In this document: piece after piece, positions 7,685 to 14,392 of the stretch
How positions within the stretch are numbered: position 1 is the stretch's first letter
Layout: each line of letters opens with the position of its first letter
Assembly: GCA_964459515.1 (NCBI GenBank)
Contig: CAYWML010000022.1
Coordinates: 1-21,510 of the forward strand
Length of the DNA stretch: 21,510 nt
Direction: 5' to 3'
Source: Scatosoma sp964459515
GTDB taxonomy: Bacteria > Bacillota > Clostridia > Christensenellales > Borkfalkiaceae
Translations under genes and position numbers: made by a program
The notes under the pieces: generated by a model
Database searches by the model: none
What the model was told of the DNA's origin: nothing
The model's input: only the letters and a program-made list of their open reading frames with translations

Positions 7685-7979
7685 GTCATTACGAGGAGCG
7701 AAGCGACGTGGTAATCTCGCGGCAAGCCTACGGCTTGCCGCGGAATGTGAGTTTGGATACCTGCTTTCGTTTCCGCCTATCGGCGGAGATTGCCGCAGTC
7801 GCGCGTACCGCGCTCCTTCGCAATGACATACCGCCCCCCTCCGTCATTACGAGGAGCGAAGCGACGTGGTAATCTTGTGGCAAGCCTACAGCTTGCCGCG
7901 GAACGCAAGCCCGAAAAAACACTCTCGTTTCCGCCTGACGGCGGAGATTGCCGCGGCACATTCGTGTCGCGGCGATGAC
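7685..7979. repeat. Second cluster: two further copies of the ~140-bp palindromic repeat
   Basis: Copies at 7685-7827 (143 bp) and 7843-7979 (137 bp) have the same outer ends and orientation as the cluster at 4312-4784. The first shows the GTCGCGCG...CGCTCCTTCG right arm like copy 3 upstream; the second shows the GGCACA right arm like copies 1 and 2. So both sub-types occur in both clusters. The second copy is more diverged (CAGCTTGCC, CCTGACGG, GCGATGAC end). A right-arm remnant with the CCGCTTATCGGCGGAGATTG core lies at about 8163-8200. No genes lie within these copies. Confidence 0.88.
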
Positions 7980-7987
7980 GGAGTGGG

Positions 7988-8220
7988 CGCGGCTGTTGCC
8001 GCGTAGAACGCCTGATGGCGTTGGGGGCGCAAGCGGAGCTTGCTTTAAAATGGGTATAGGGACGCGGCTATCGCCGCTTAAACGCCGCGAACGCGGCGTT
8101 TAGTTTTTGCAGTGGGGCGTTGCCCCCTGCACCCCCACAAGGAACTATGTTCCTTGACCTTGGTTTTCCGCTTATCGGCGGAGATTGTCGCGGCGGTGGG
8201 GCGGCGTGCGCTATTGCGCA
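7988..8220. repeat. Array of short consecutive hairpins
   Basis: At least eight small perfect or near-perfect inverted repeats follow each other: 7988-8003 (CGCGGC stem), 8007-8022 (AACGCC), 8029-8043 (GCAAGC), 8064-8077 (GCGGC), 8080-8101 (AAACGCCGCG, 10 bp), 8109-8130 (GCAG/GGGGC), 8138-8156 (CAAGGAAC) and 8207-8220 (TGCGC). Between the last two lies a remnant of the 140-bp repeat. The 8080-8101 hairpin is followed by AGTTTTT and could act as an intrinsic terminator. No coding potential is apparent. Together with the flanking features this accounts for the gene-free stretch 7572-8274. Confidence 0.8.
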
Positions 8221-8274
8221 TAGAAAAGAAGAGTAAACGGTATTTTTTCGGCGGCGGCGCATACAATAGTATAA

Positions 8275-8556
8275 ATGTTGAAAACGGTGCAGGGGAATTA
8301 TCATAAGGTGCGGCAAGGGCAAACGCTGGCGGAGATTGCGGCTTATTATTCCGTTTCGGAATATCTTTTGGCTAAGGAAAACGGCTTGCGAGAGCCGCCG
8401 CAAACGGGTATGTTGCTTCGTATTCCCTCCGAGCGCGGAAATGCCTATACGGTGCGCGAGGGGGATACGAAAGCTTCGCTGTGCGGAAACGAGGAAAACT
8501 TTATGCGAAAAAACGGTACGGACGTTTTTTATATCGGTATGCGCGTGATTTTATAA
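8275..8556 (+). CDS. Small LysM-domain protein
   Basis: 93 residues made almost wholly of two LysM-type motifs. The first (~9-51) is YHKVRQGQTLAEIAAYYSVSE...IP, a clear LysM; the second (~58-93), YTVREGDT...FYIGMRVIL, is shorter and degenerate. LysM binds peptidoglycan or other GlcNAc polymers. There is no signal peptide, so it may act inside the cell (for example during spore envelope assembly, as LysM proteins such as SafA and SipL do in Firmicutes) or be released another way; this is inference. The start is uncertain: there is no Shine-Dalgarno site before ATG 8275, but TACAAT at 8262-8267 would place the transcript start at or next to the ATG (leaderless). GTG at 8286 is an alternative. 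Confidence 0.75.
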   Translation: MLKTVQGNYHKVRQGQTLAEIAAYYSVSEYLLAKENGLREPPQTGMLLRIPSERGNAYTVREGDTKASLCGNEENFMRKNGTDVFYIGMRVIL

Positions 8557-8755
8557 AGTGGGAACAGTTTTTTTTGCCGTCGCATACGATGTAATAAGAA
8601 ACGAAACGCGAAGAAACCGAACGCGCGATCGTAAGCGGCGCGTTATTCTGCGGAGCGGCGTTACGTCTGCTCCGCAGTGGTTAAAAGCGAAGCGTTTTAC
8701 GCGCCGTCGAACGACGTCGAGGGAGCTTCGGAGACTTCGCAAGCGGAGGTATGCT

Positions 8756-9424
8756 ATGTCCTTTTTCTCTAATTTTCATTCGGATAAATGCCCGGGGGCG
8801 ATCACGGGAAATCCTTTGAACGGTTTGACGGAAAAAACGTGTATTCAGGCGGAAAAAATCTTTGACGCGGGCATTAAACAAACGCAGATAGAAAACTACG
8901 CCCTGACGCTCGTCGATCCGACGATTACCGATCCTACATATCCTTTAACGTTCGTCAGCGCGCGTTCCACTTCGGCAGAAGCGACGATTACCAACGTCAA
9001 CGTGGAGCGGCAAGCCGATCGGTCTTGCGCGCGCGTGCAAGCGACTTTGTCCGTTCCCGTGGAGGTTTTGTATACCGACGCGGCAGGCACGGACGGCAGC
9101 GCGACGGCGACGGTCACTTTAACGCAAGACGTCCTTCTCTTCGTACCTGCCCCTTCCATTATGCCGTATACCGTGCGCGCCGTGGTGAGCGTCGTGGCGG
9201 CGGAGGGAACGTACGATACGACGACGCAGGGCTTTACGGTCACTTTATGCGCGACGATCATTTTGAAAATTGCCATGCCCGTGGAACTGCTCGTGCCGAC
9301 GTACGGTTATTGCGCGATTCCGCCCATGCAAGATTATTCGCAGGAGGTTTGCGCAGGCTTTTTCGAGCTGCCTCTCTATCCTAAGGGGAGCGGCGCGCCC
9401 TGTACGGAGCGTTGCAATCGATAA
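8756..9424 (+). CDS. Conserved clostridial protein of unknown function, possibly spore-related
   Basis: 222 residues. I recall similar proteins only from Clostridia (N-terminus of the form KCPGAITGNPLNGLxEK.CIQ, C-terminus VELLVPTYGYC.IPP...CxGFFELPLYP) but know of no experimental function. Cysteines cluster at both ends (C12, C29, then YGYC, QEVC, PCTERC), suggesting metal binding or cross-linking. The middle is beta-rich (PVEVLYTDAAG..., AVVSVVAAEGTY), distantly recalling the DUF3794 repeats of the spore protein SipL, and the gene follows a LysM gene; SipL combines those two domain types in one protein. This link is inference. The ATG at 8756 is chosen for its GCGGAGGT site at 5-nt spacing; a longer in-frame extension to 8558 is Arg-rich, crosses hairpins and looks non-coding. 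A terminator follows at 9455. Confidence 0.85.
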   Translation: MSFFSNFHSDKCPGAITGNPLNGLTEKTCIQAEKIFDAGIKQTQIENYALTLVDPTITDPTYPLTFVSARSTSAEATITNVNVERQADRSCARVQATLSVPVEVLYTDAAGTDGSATATVTLTQDVLLFVPAPSIMPYTVRAVVSVVAAEGTYDTTTQGFTVTLCATIILKIAMPVELLVPTYGYCAIPPMQDYSQEVCAGFFELPLYPKGSGAPCTERCNR

Positions 9425-9454
9425 ACGACGTTTGCTTTTGCAAGATAACGAAAG

Positions 9455-9491
9455 AACGCCGACGGAGAAGAAATTCTTCGTCGGCGTTTTT
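9455..9491 (+). terminator. Intrinsic terminator downstream of the 222-residue protein
   Basis: Stem AACGCCGACG (9455-9464) with CGTCGGCGTT (9479-9488); inner GAAG/CTTC pairs can extend it. The 3' arm runs into TTTTT (9487-9491). It lies 30 bp past the stop codon and only 11 bp before the next promoter. Confidence 0.85.
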
Positions 9492-9502
9492 CACGCAAAG
9501 CA

Positions 9503-9531
9503 TTGACAGAGGCGAAAAAAAATGGTATACT
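9503..9531 (+). promoter_or_regulatory. Consensus promoter whose start coincides with the next ATG
   Basis: TTGACA (9503-9508), 17-bp spacer, TATACT (9526-9531) preceded by TGG (extended -10). Only six bases separate the -10 from ATG 9538, so transcription should begin at or next to the A of the start codon. Confidence 0.85.
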
Positions 9532-9537
9532 GTTGGC

Positions 9538-10233
9538 ATGAACGTTTATGCTATCAGCGATTTGCATCTTTCCTTGACGTCGAACAAGCCCATGGACGTG
9601 TTCGGCGGCGGCTGGGAGGGGCATTTTGAAAAAATAAAAGCCGATTGGACGGCGAAAGTTCGCCCCGACGACGTCGTGTTGCTTTGCGGCGATACGAGCT
9701 GGGCAATGAAGCTCCCCGAAGCTTTGACGGACTTGCGCGCGCTCGCGCCGCTCCCCGGGAAAAAAGTGTTTATTCGCGGCAATCACGACTATTGGTGGAA
9801 CGGCATAACGCGTTTGCGCGACGCCGCGCCGGACGAGAATTTCGTGTTTTTGCAAACGGACGCCGTACGCATAAACGGGCTTGTTCTCGTCGGTTCGCGC
9901 GGATGGAGTTGCCCCGGTAGTACGGATTATACCGAGCAGGACAAGAAATTATATCTTCGGGAGGCGGAGCGTTTTCGGTTGGCGTTTGCGGAGGCGGAGC
10001 GGCTTCGGCGGGCAGGCGACGCGCTCGTGGCGATGATTCATTATCCGCCGTTTACGTTGAAGAACGAAGGCTCGCTGTTTACCGATTTGTTCGAGGCGCA
10101 CGGCGCGGACAAAGTCGTGTTCGGGCATATTCACGGCGCGGCGTATTTTCCCTTGCGGACGGAGCGCGCAGGGATAGAGTATCTGCTTACCTCTTGCGAT
10201 AAAGTCGATTTTCGGTTGGTGAAAGTGTATTAA
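9538..10233 (+). CDS. Calcineurin-like metallophosphoesterase
   Basis: 231-residue predicted phosphohydrolase with all canonical metal-binding blocks of the calcineurin-like family: SDLHL (Asp8, His10), GDTSW (Asp52), GNHDYWW (Asn82, His83, Asp84), MIHYPP (His168) and GHIHG (His197, His199). It has no signal peptide, so it is cytoplasmic. It resembles the COG1768-type predicted phosphohydrolases of Clostridia; the physiological substrate is unknown. The ATG at 9538 gives the family's usual N-terminus (MNVYAISDLHLS). It has no Shine-Dalgarno site, and the promoter directly abuts it, implying a leaderless mRNA. An in-frame upstream extension to 9412 would run through the preceding terminator and is rejected. 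No obvious terminator follows before the pyrB promoter. Confidence 0.94.
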   Translation: MNVYAISDLHLSLTSNKPMDVFGGGWEGHFEKIKADWTAKVRPDDVVLLCGDTSWAMKLPEALTDLRALAPLPGKKVFIRGNHDYWWNGITRLRDAAPDENFVFLQTDAVRINGLVLVGSRGWSCPGSTDYTEQDKKLYLREAERFRLAFAEAERLRRAGDALVAMIHYPPFTLKNEGSLFTDLFEAHGADKVVFGHIHGAAYFPLRTERAGIEYLLTSCDKVDFRLVKVY

Positions 10234-10335
10234 GGAGCGGCTCGCGTCGGAAAATTTATTTCGGGAAACATTCGCGGCAAAAGTCTAAAAAACTCGCCGC
10301 GAGGGAAAAAGTGGCGGAAATCCCCGTCCGAACCC

Positions 10336-10364
10336 TTTACAACGAACGAAAAAAGTGGTATAAT
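10336..10364 (+). promoter_or_regulatory. Promoter of the pyrimidine operon
   Basis: TTTACA (10336-10341), 17-bp spacer, TATAAT (10359-10364) with TGG immediately before it. Predicted transcript start is about 10371, giving a leader of about 83 nt before pyrB. Confidence 0.85.
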
Positions 10365-10373
10365 CGATACAAT

Positions 10374-10434
10374 CGAACGGAACGTTCGGAAAGCGAGTTC
10401 GGCGTCTTGGGCGATTGCACCCAAGACTTTTTTT
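10374..10434 (+). terminator. Attenuator-like leader of the pyr operon
   Basis: Between the promoter and pyrB lie a small hairpin (10374-10379 with 10383-10388) and then a textbook intrinsic terminator: GTCTTGGG (10404-10411), 8-nt loop, CCCAAGAC (10420-10427), seven Ts (10428-10434). Because it is downstream of the promoter and 20 bp before the pyrB start codon, it should cut most transcripts short unless prevented. I see no clear PyrR-binding consensus, leader peptide or competing antiterminator. GTTCGG occurs twice (10384-10389 and 10397-10402), so the first arm has two possible partners. Confidence 0.75.
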
Positions 10435-10453
10435 ATCAAAACAGGAGAAAATT

Positions 10454-11386
10454 ATGCTCAAACGGAAAGACCTTATCGGGCTTATCGACGCAACGGAGGC
10501 GGAATTGACCGAATTGCTCGATACCGCCGCGCGCATGAAGCGGCACTTGAAGTCGGGCGAGAAGAACTTGTCCTATCTTCGCGGCAAAACGGCGACCGTT
10601 CTCTTTTACGAGAACAGCACGCGTACCCGTACGAGTTTTGAATTGGCGGCAAAATACCTCGGCGCGACGGTTGTCAACATTGCCGCGAGCAGCTCGTCCG
10701 TGGCAAAGGGCGAAACGCTGGTGGATACGGGAAAAACGCTGGACGCGCAGTTGAACGATTTTCTCGTCATGCGCCATCCGATGGGCGGCGCGCCCTATCT
10801 GTTGGCGAAAACCGTCCGCGCGAGCGTTTTGAACGCAGGCGACGGCATGAACGAACACCCTACGCAGGCACTTTTGGATATGCTGACCATGCGCGAACGG
10901 TTCGGTACGCTTCGGGGGCTGAAAGTGGCGATCGTCGGGGATATCAAACATTCTCGCGTGGCGAAATCGAACTTGTTCGGTTTGCTCACGATGGGCGCGG
11001 AGGTATACATGTACGCGCCGAAAACGCTTATCCCGAAGGGCATCGAGGAACTCGGCGCGCACGTTTGCGGTTCTCGCGCGGAAGCTTTGGCGAACGCCGA
11101 CGTCGTGATGGGGTTACGCATTCAGTTGGAGCGGCAGCAGGCAGGCAACTTTCCGTCCTTGGGCGAGTACGCCCGTTTTTACGGAATCGGCGAAAAGGAA
11201 CTTGCATTGGCGAAGCCGAACGCGATTGTTATGCATCCGGGACCTGTCAACCGTGGCGTGGAATTGACGGGGGCGGTAATCGATCATGAAAGAAGCCACA
11301 TCGAGGAGCAGGTGCTTTCGGGCATAGCTGTGCGCATGGCGGCGTTGTATCTCTTGAACGAGTATCGGGAAGAAAACGCGAAATAA
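10454..11386 (+). CDS. pyrB: Aspartate carbamoyltransferase, catalytic subunit
   Basis: 310-residue ATCase catalytic chain making N-carbamoyl-aspartate from carbamoyl phosphate and aspartate, the committed step of pyrimidine synthesis. Active-site elements: STRTRTSFE (Ser55-Thr56-Arg57-Thr58, phosphate binding), Lys85 in SSSVAKGE, Arg107 in MRHP, His135 in HPTQ, Arg in KHSRVAKS, Arg-x-Gln in LRIQLER, and HPGPVNRGVEL near the end. Length is typical (~305-310). The start at 10454 is supported by ACAGGAGA; an extension to 10415 would lie within the terminator. No pyrI regulatory chain is present in the window. First gene of pyrBCFKDE. Confidence 0.97.
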   Translation: MLKRKDLIGLIDATEAELTELLDTAARMKRHLKSGEKNLSYLRGKTATVLFYENSTRTRTSFELAAKYLGATVVNIAASSSSVAKGETLVDTGKTLDAQLNDFLVMRHPMGGAPYLLAKTVRASVLNAGDGMNEHPTQALLDMLTMRERFGTLRGLKVAIVGDIKHSRVAKSNLFGLLTMGAEVYMYAPKTLIPKGIEELGAHVCGSRAEALANADVVMGLRIQLERQQAGNFPSLGEYARFYGIGEKELALAKPNAIVMHPGPVNRGVELTGAVIDHERSHIEEQVLSGIAVRMAALYLLNEYREENAK

Positions 11387-11405
11387 AAGGCAGGGAGAAC
11401 GGATT

Positions 11406-12689
11406 ATGATTCTCAGAAACGGAAACGTCGTCGGAAGAACCGACGTGCGGAAAGCGGATATTTTGGTGAAGGACGGGCGTATTGCGCGGATAGCAAACGA
11501 TATTCCCTCGGACGGAAGCGAGGAAATCGACGCGAACGGCTTGTACGTGTTCCCGGGGCTCATCGATATGCACGTGCACCTTCGCGAGCCGGGGTACGAA
11601 AACAAAGAAGACATTGAAAGCGGCGCGCGCGCGGCGGTAAAAGGCGGTTTTACGCAGGTATGCTGTATGCCGAACACCAACCCCGTCGCCGATAATAAAG
11701 TCGTCGTGAGCTATATCAAGCGGCGCGGCGAAGAAGTCGGGCTGTGTAAGGTGCATCCTATCGGCGCGATCACGAAAGACGAGAAAGGGGAACAGCTTGC
11801 GGCGATCGGAGCAATGCGGCAGGCAGGCGCGGTGGCAATCTCCGACGACGGCGTAGCCGTCAAAAGTACGCGGCTTATGCGGCTTGCCATGGAGTATGCG
11901 AGCGGTTTCGGCTTGAAGTGCCTTTGCCATTGCGAGGATAAGGACTTGGCGGACGGCGGCGTTTGCAACGAGGGGCGCAACTCTACGATAACGGGCTTGA
12001 AAGGTATTCCGCGCGCGGCGGAAGACGTATGTATCGCGCGTGAACTCGCGTTGGCGGAAAGCTTGGGCGTGCCCGTGCATATTTGTCACGTATCGACATA
12101 CAGCGGCGTGCGGTTGATCCGCGACGCAAAACGCGCGGGCGTTCAGGTGACGGCGGAAACTTGTCCGCACTACTTCGGGGCGACGGACGATATTATTCTC
12201 GGCTTCGATACGAATACGAAAGTCAATCCGCCTATTCGCGAGGAACGGGATCGGGCGGCGATTGTCGAAGGATTACGGGACGGCACGCTCGACTGTATCG
12301 TGACCGACCATGCGCCGCACCACGAAAACGACAAAAACGTGGAATACGATCAGGCGGCGTTCGGTATCAGCGGTTTGGAAACGTCGTTCGGCTTTGCCGT
12401 GACGTATTTGTATAAAACGGGTGCGCTCGATTTGCCGCAGCTGGCAGAAAAAATGTCATACGCCCCTGCGAAAATCCTCGGTTTGGAGGGGGGCAGTATC
12501 GAAGAGGGCGGCGTTGCCGATTTCACGATCGCCGATTTGGACGCGCGTTGGACGGTCGATCCGCGACAATTCGTCAGCAAGGGAAAGAATACTCCGTTCG
12601 GCGGCAAAGAACTGTACGGCAAGGTTTGCTACACGATCGTAGACGGCGATGTGAAATACCGCGCTTGCGCGCAAGGAGAAACTATATGA
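11406..12689 (+). CDS. pyrC: Dihydroorotase
   Basis: 427-residue zinc amidohydrolase that cyclises carbamoyl-aspartate to dihydroorotate. It belongs to the long Bacillus/Aquifex-type class. Metal and substrate residues visible: DMHVHLREPG (His56, His58, Arg60), GGFTQVCCMPNTNP, ISDDG (Asp147/148, the bridging carboxylate position of this class), CLCHCED (His175), HICHVST (His228), TAETCPHYF and TDHAPHH (Asp301). It follows pyrB by 19 bp with an AGGGAGA site. Its TGA stop overlaps the pyrF ATG in an ATGA tetranucleotide, implying coupled translation. Confidence 0.97.
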   Translation: MILRNGNVVGRTDVRKADILVKDGRIARIANDIPSDGSEEIDANGLYVFPGLIDMHVHLREPGYENKEDIESGARAAVKGGFTQVCCMPNTNPVADNKVVVSYIKRRGEEVGLCKVHPIGAITKDEKGEQLAAIGAMRQAGAVAISDDGVAVKSTRLMRLAMEYASGFGLKCLCHCEDKDLADGGVCNEGRNSTITGLKGIPRAAEDVCIARELALAESLGVPVHICHVSTYSGVRLIRDAKRAGVQVTAETCPHYFGATDDIILGFDTNTKVNPPIREERDRAAIVEGLRDGTLDCIVTDHAPHHENDKNVEYDQAAFGISGLETSFGFAVTYLYKTGALDLPQLAEKMSYAPAKILGLEGGSIEEGGVADFTIADLDARWTVDPRQFVSKGKNTPFGGKELYGKVCYTIVDGDVKYRACAQGETI

Positions 12690-13594
12690 TTACCGATAGA
12701 CTGATAGACGGCATTATCGCATTGCAAAATCCGACGTGCGTCGGCTTGGACACGCAGTTCGATTATCTGCCCGACGATATGCGCGAAGACGTATGCGATT
12801 TTGAAGAGGCGGCATATCGTATTTTGGAATTTAACAAACGCATTATCGACAACGTTTGCGACGTCGTACCCTCGGTGAAGGTGCAGATCGCTTATTACGA
12901 AATGTACGGCACGGCAGGTATGCGCGCTTATCGCGAAACTTTGCGTTATGCGGCGAAAAAAGGCTTGATTGTCATTGCCGACGCAAAGCGGAACGACATC
13001 GGTTCGACGGCGGCTTGCTATGCGAAAGCCTTTTTGGGCGATACGCAGGTGAATGCCGATCGTTTGAAAGCCTTTCCGTCCGATTTTGTCACGGTAAACG
13101 GCTATCTCGGTTCGGACGGCGTCGCGCCTTTCGTGGAAGAGTGCCGCGAACACGATAAAGGTATTTTCGTTTTGGTAAAAACTTCCAATCCTTCGGGGGC
13201 GGAGATACAAAACGTCGTTTTGGAAAACGGCATACCCATGTATGCGTACATCGGCGGTTTGGTGGAAAAATGGGGCGAAAGTTGCGTTGGCGAGTACGGC
13301 TATTCCGCCGTCGGCGCGGTGGTCGGCGCGACGCACCCGACGGAAGCCGCGCGCTTGCGCGCGTTGTTGCCGCATACTTTCTTCCTTATCCCCGGTTACG
13401 GCGCGCAGGGCGGCAAAGCGGAAATGCTGAAAAGCTGTTTCGGACAAAACGGGCTGGGCGGCGTAGTCAACAATTCGCGCGGTATTTTATGCGCGTATAA
13501 AAAGAACGGCGGCGCGTATTACGAAGCGGCGCGCGCGGCGTGTATCGCCATGCAAAAAGATTTGTCGGACGTGATCGGCAAAATGTGTAAATAA
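12686..13594 (+). CDS. pyrF: Orotidine 5'-phosphate decarboxylase, type 2 (long form)
   Basis: 302-residue TIM-barrel enzyme producing UMP from OMP. The catalytic Asp-Lys-Asp array is in ADAKRNDIGSTA (Asp99, Lys101, Asp104), and a second Lys is at 65 in SVKVQ. The length (~300, versus ~230-240 for the B. subtilis form) and the N-terminal ALQNPTCVGLDT place it in the type 2 subfamily found in Clostridia, Actinobacteria and others. The phosphate-binding end is LIPGYGAQGG. The start overlaps the pyrC stop by 4 bp, with AAGGAGAA upstream. An in-frame extension to 12548 within pyrC is rejected. Confidence 0.96.
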   Translation: MITDRLIDGIIALQNPTCVGLDTQFDYLPDDMREDVCDFEEAAYRILEFNKRIIDNVCDVVPSVKVQIAYYEMYGTAGMRAYRETLRYAAKKGLIVIADAKRNDIGSTAACYAKAFLGDTQVNADRLKAFPSDFVTVNGYLGSDGVAPFVEECREHDKGIFVLVKTSNPSGAEIQNVVLENGIPMYAYIGGLVEKWGESCVGEYGYSAVGAVVGATHPTEAARLRALLPHTFFLIPGYGAQGGKAEMLKSCFGQNGLGGVVNNSRGILCAYKKNGGAYYEAARAACIAMQKDLSDVIGKMCK

Positions 13595-13615
13595 GCCCGA
13601 AAAAGGAGAACGCTT

Positions 13616-14371
13616 ATGAAAGACTACCAAGCGGTCGTCGTGCGGAACGAAAGCATTGCGGAGAATATTTGCTCCGTTACTTTCGCACTGTCGGAAGCTC
13701 CCAAAATCCGTTGCGGACAATTCGGCAATATCGCCATCGGCGGCACGCACCTTTTGCGCCGTCCGATAGCGATTTGCAAAGCGGAAAATAATCTCGTCAC
13801 CTTTTGCTATCAGGTAAAGGGCGAGGGCACGCGAATATTGCAAAGCATGGGGGCAGGTATGCGTACAAACGTATTATTGCCGCTTGGCAACGGTTTCCGT
13901 GTCGAAGAGAAAGAACGAAAAGTCGCTTTGGTCGGCGGCGGCGTAGGCGTGTTTCCGCTTATCTCCGTCGTGCGCGAATACGCCGCGACGAAAGCGCTGT
14001 CGGCGTATATCGGTTATCGCAACCGCGCGGCGGTATGCGGCTTGGAAGATTTGAAACGCGCTTCGCGTTTGACTTGCGTGACGGACGACGGCAGTTACGG
14101 CGCGCGCATGAACGCCGTGCAGGCTTTACGGGCGGACGTTGAACGAGGTTATTGCCCCGACGTCGTATTGGCTTGCGGACCTACGCCCATGTTGCGCGCG
14201 TTGAAAGCTTTTACGGAAGAAGAAGGGCTTGCTTGCTACGTATCTTTGGAGGAGTGTATGGGCTGCGGCATCGGCGCGTGTCTGGTCTGCGTTTGCGATT
14301 TGACGGACGGCGCAAAAGCGCGCGTATGCAAAGACGGCCCCGTGTTCGACGTGCGGAACGTCGTTTTATGA
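13616..14371 (+). CDS. pyrK: Dihydroorotate dehydrogenase electron-transfer subunit
   Basis: 251-residue FAD and [2Fe-2S] protein that passes electrons from PyrD to NAD+. FAD-binding RRPIAI is at 48-53, the NAD-binding glycine loop VGGGVGVFPL at ~106-115, and ACGPTPML at ~186. The C-terminal iron-sulfur loop has Cys217, Cys222, Cys225 and Cys238 in the C-x4-C-x2-C-x12-C arrangement (CGIGACLVC...VC). It starts 21 bp after pyrF with AAAAAGGAGA. It lies directly before pyrD, its obligatory partner in the heterotetrameric class 1B enzyme. Confidence 0.96.
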   Translation: MKDYQAVVVRNESIAENICSVTFALSEAPKIRCGQFGNIAIGGTHLLRRPIAICKAENNLVTFCYQVKGEGTRILQSMGAGMRTNVLLPLGNGFRVEEKERKVALVGGGVGVFPLISVVREYAATKALSAYIGYRNRAAVCGLEDLKRASRLTCVTDDGSYGARMNAVQALRADVERGYCPDVVLACGPTPMLRALKAFTEEEGLACYVSLEECMGCGIGACLVCVCDLTDGAKARVCKDGPVFDVRNVVL

Positions 14372-14392
14372 CGATAGACGAGGAGGACGAAT

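Noticed and set aside
8558..8755. 66-codon N-terminal extension of the 222-residue protein
   Set aside because: Arg-rich, crosses a 9-bp hairpin (8648-8677), lacks a ribosome site; GCGGAGGT before ATG 8756 fits the conserved N-terminus.
10234..10320. Terminator after the metallophosphoesterase
   Set aside because: A 7-bp GC stem (CGCGGC...GCCGCG) exists but has no T-run on either strand.
11247..12170. 307-codon minus-strand frame inside pyrB-pyrC
   Set aside because: Antisense shadow with low-complexity Arg/His composition and no supporting signals.
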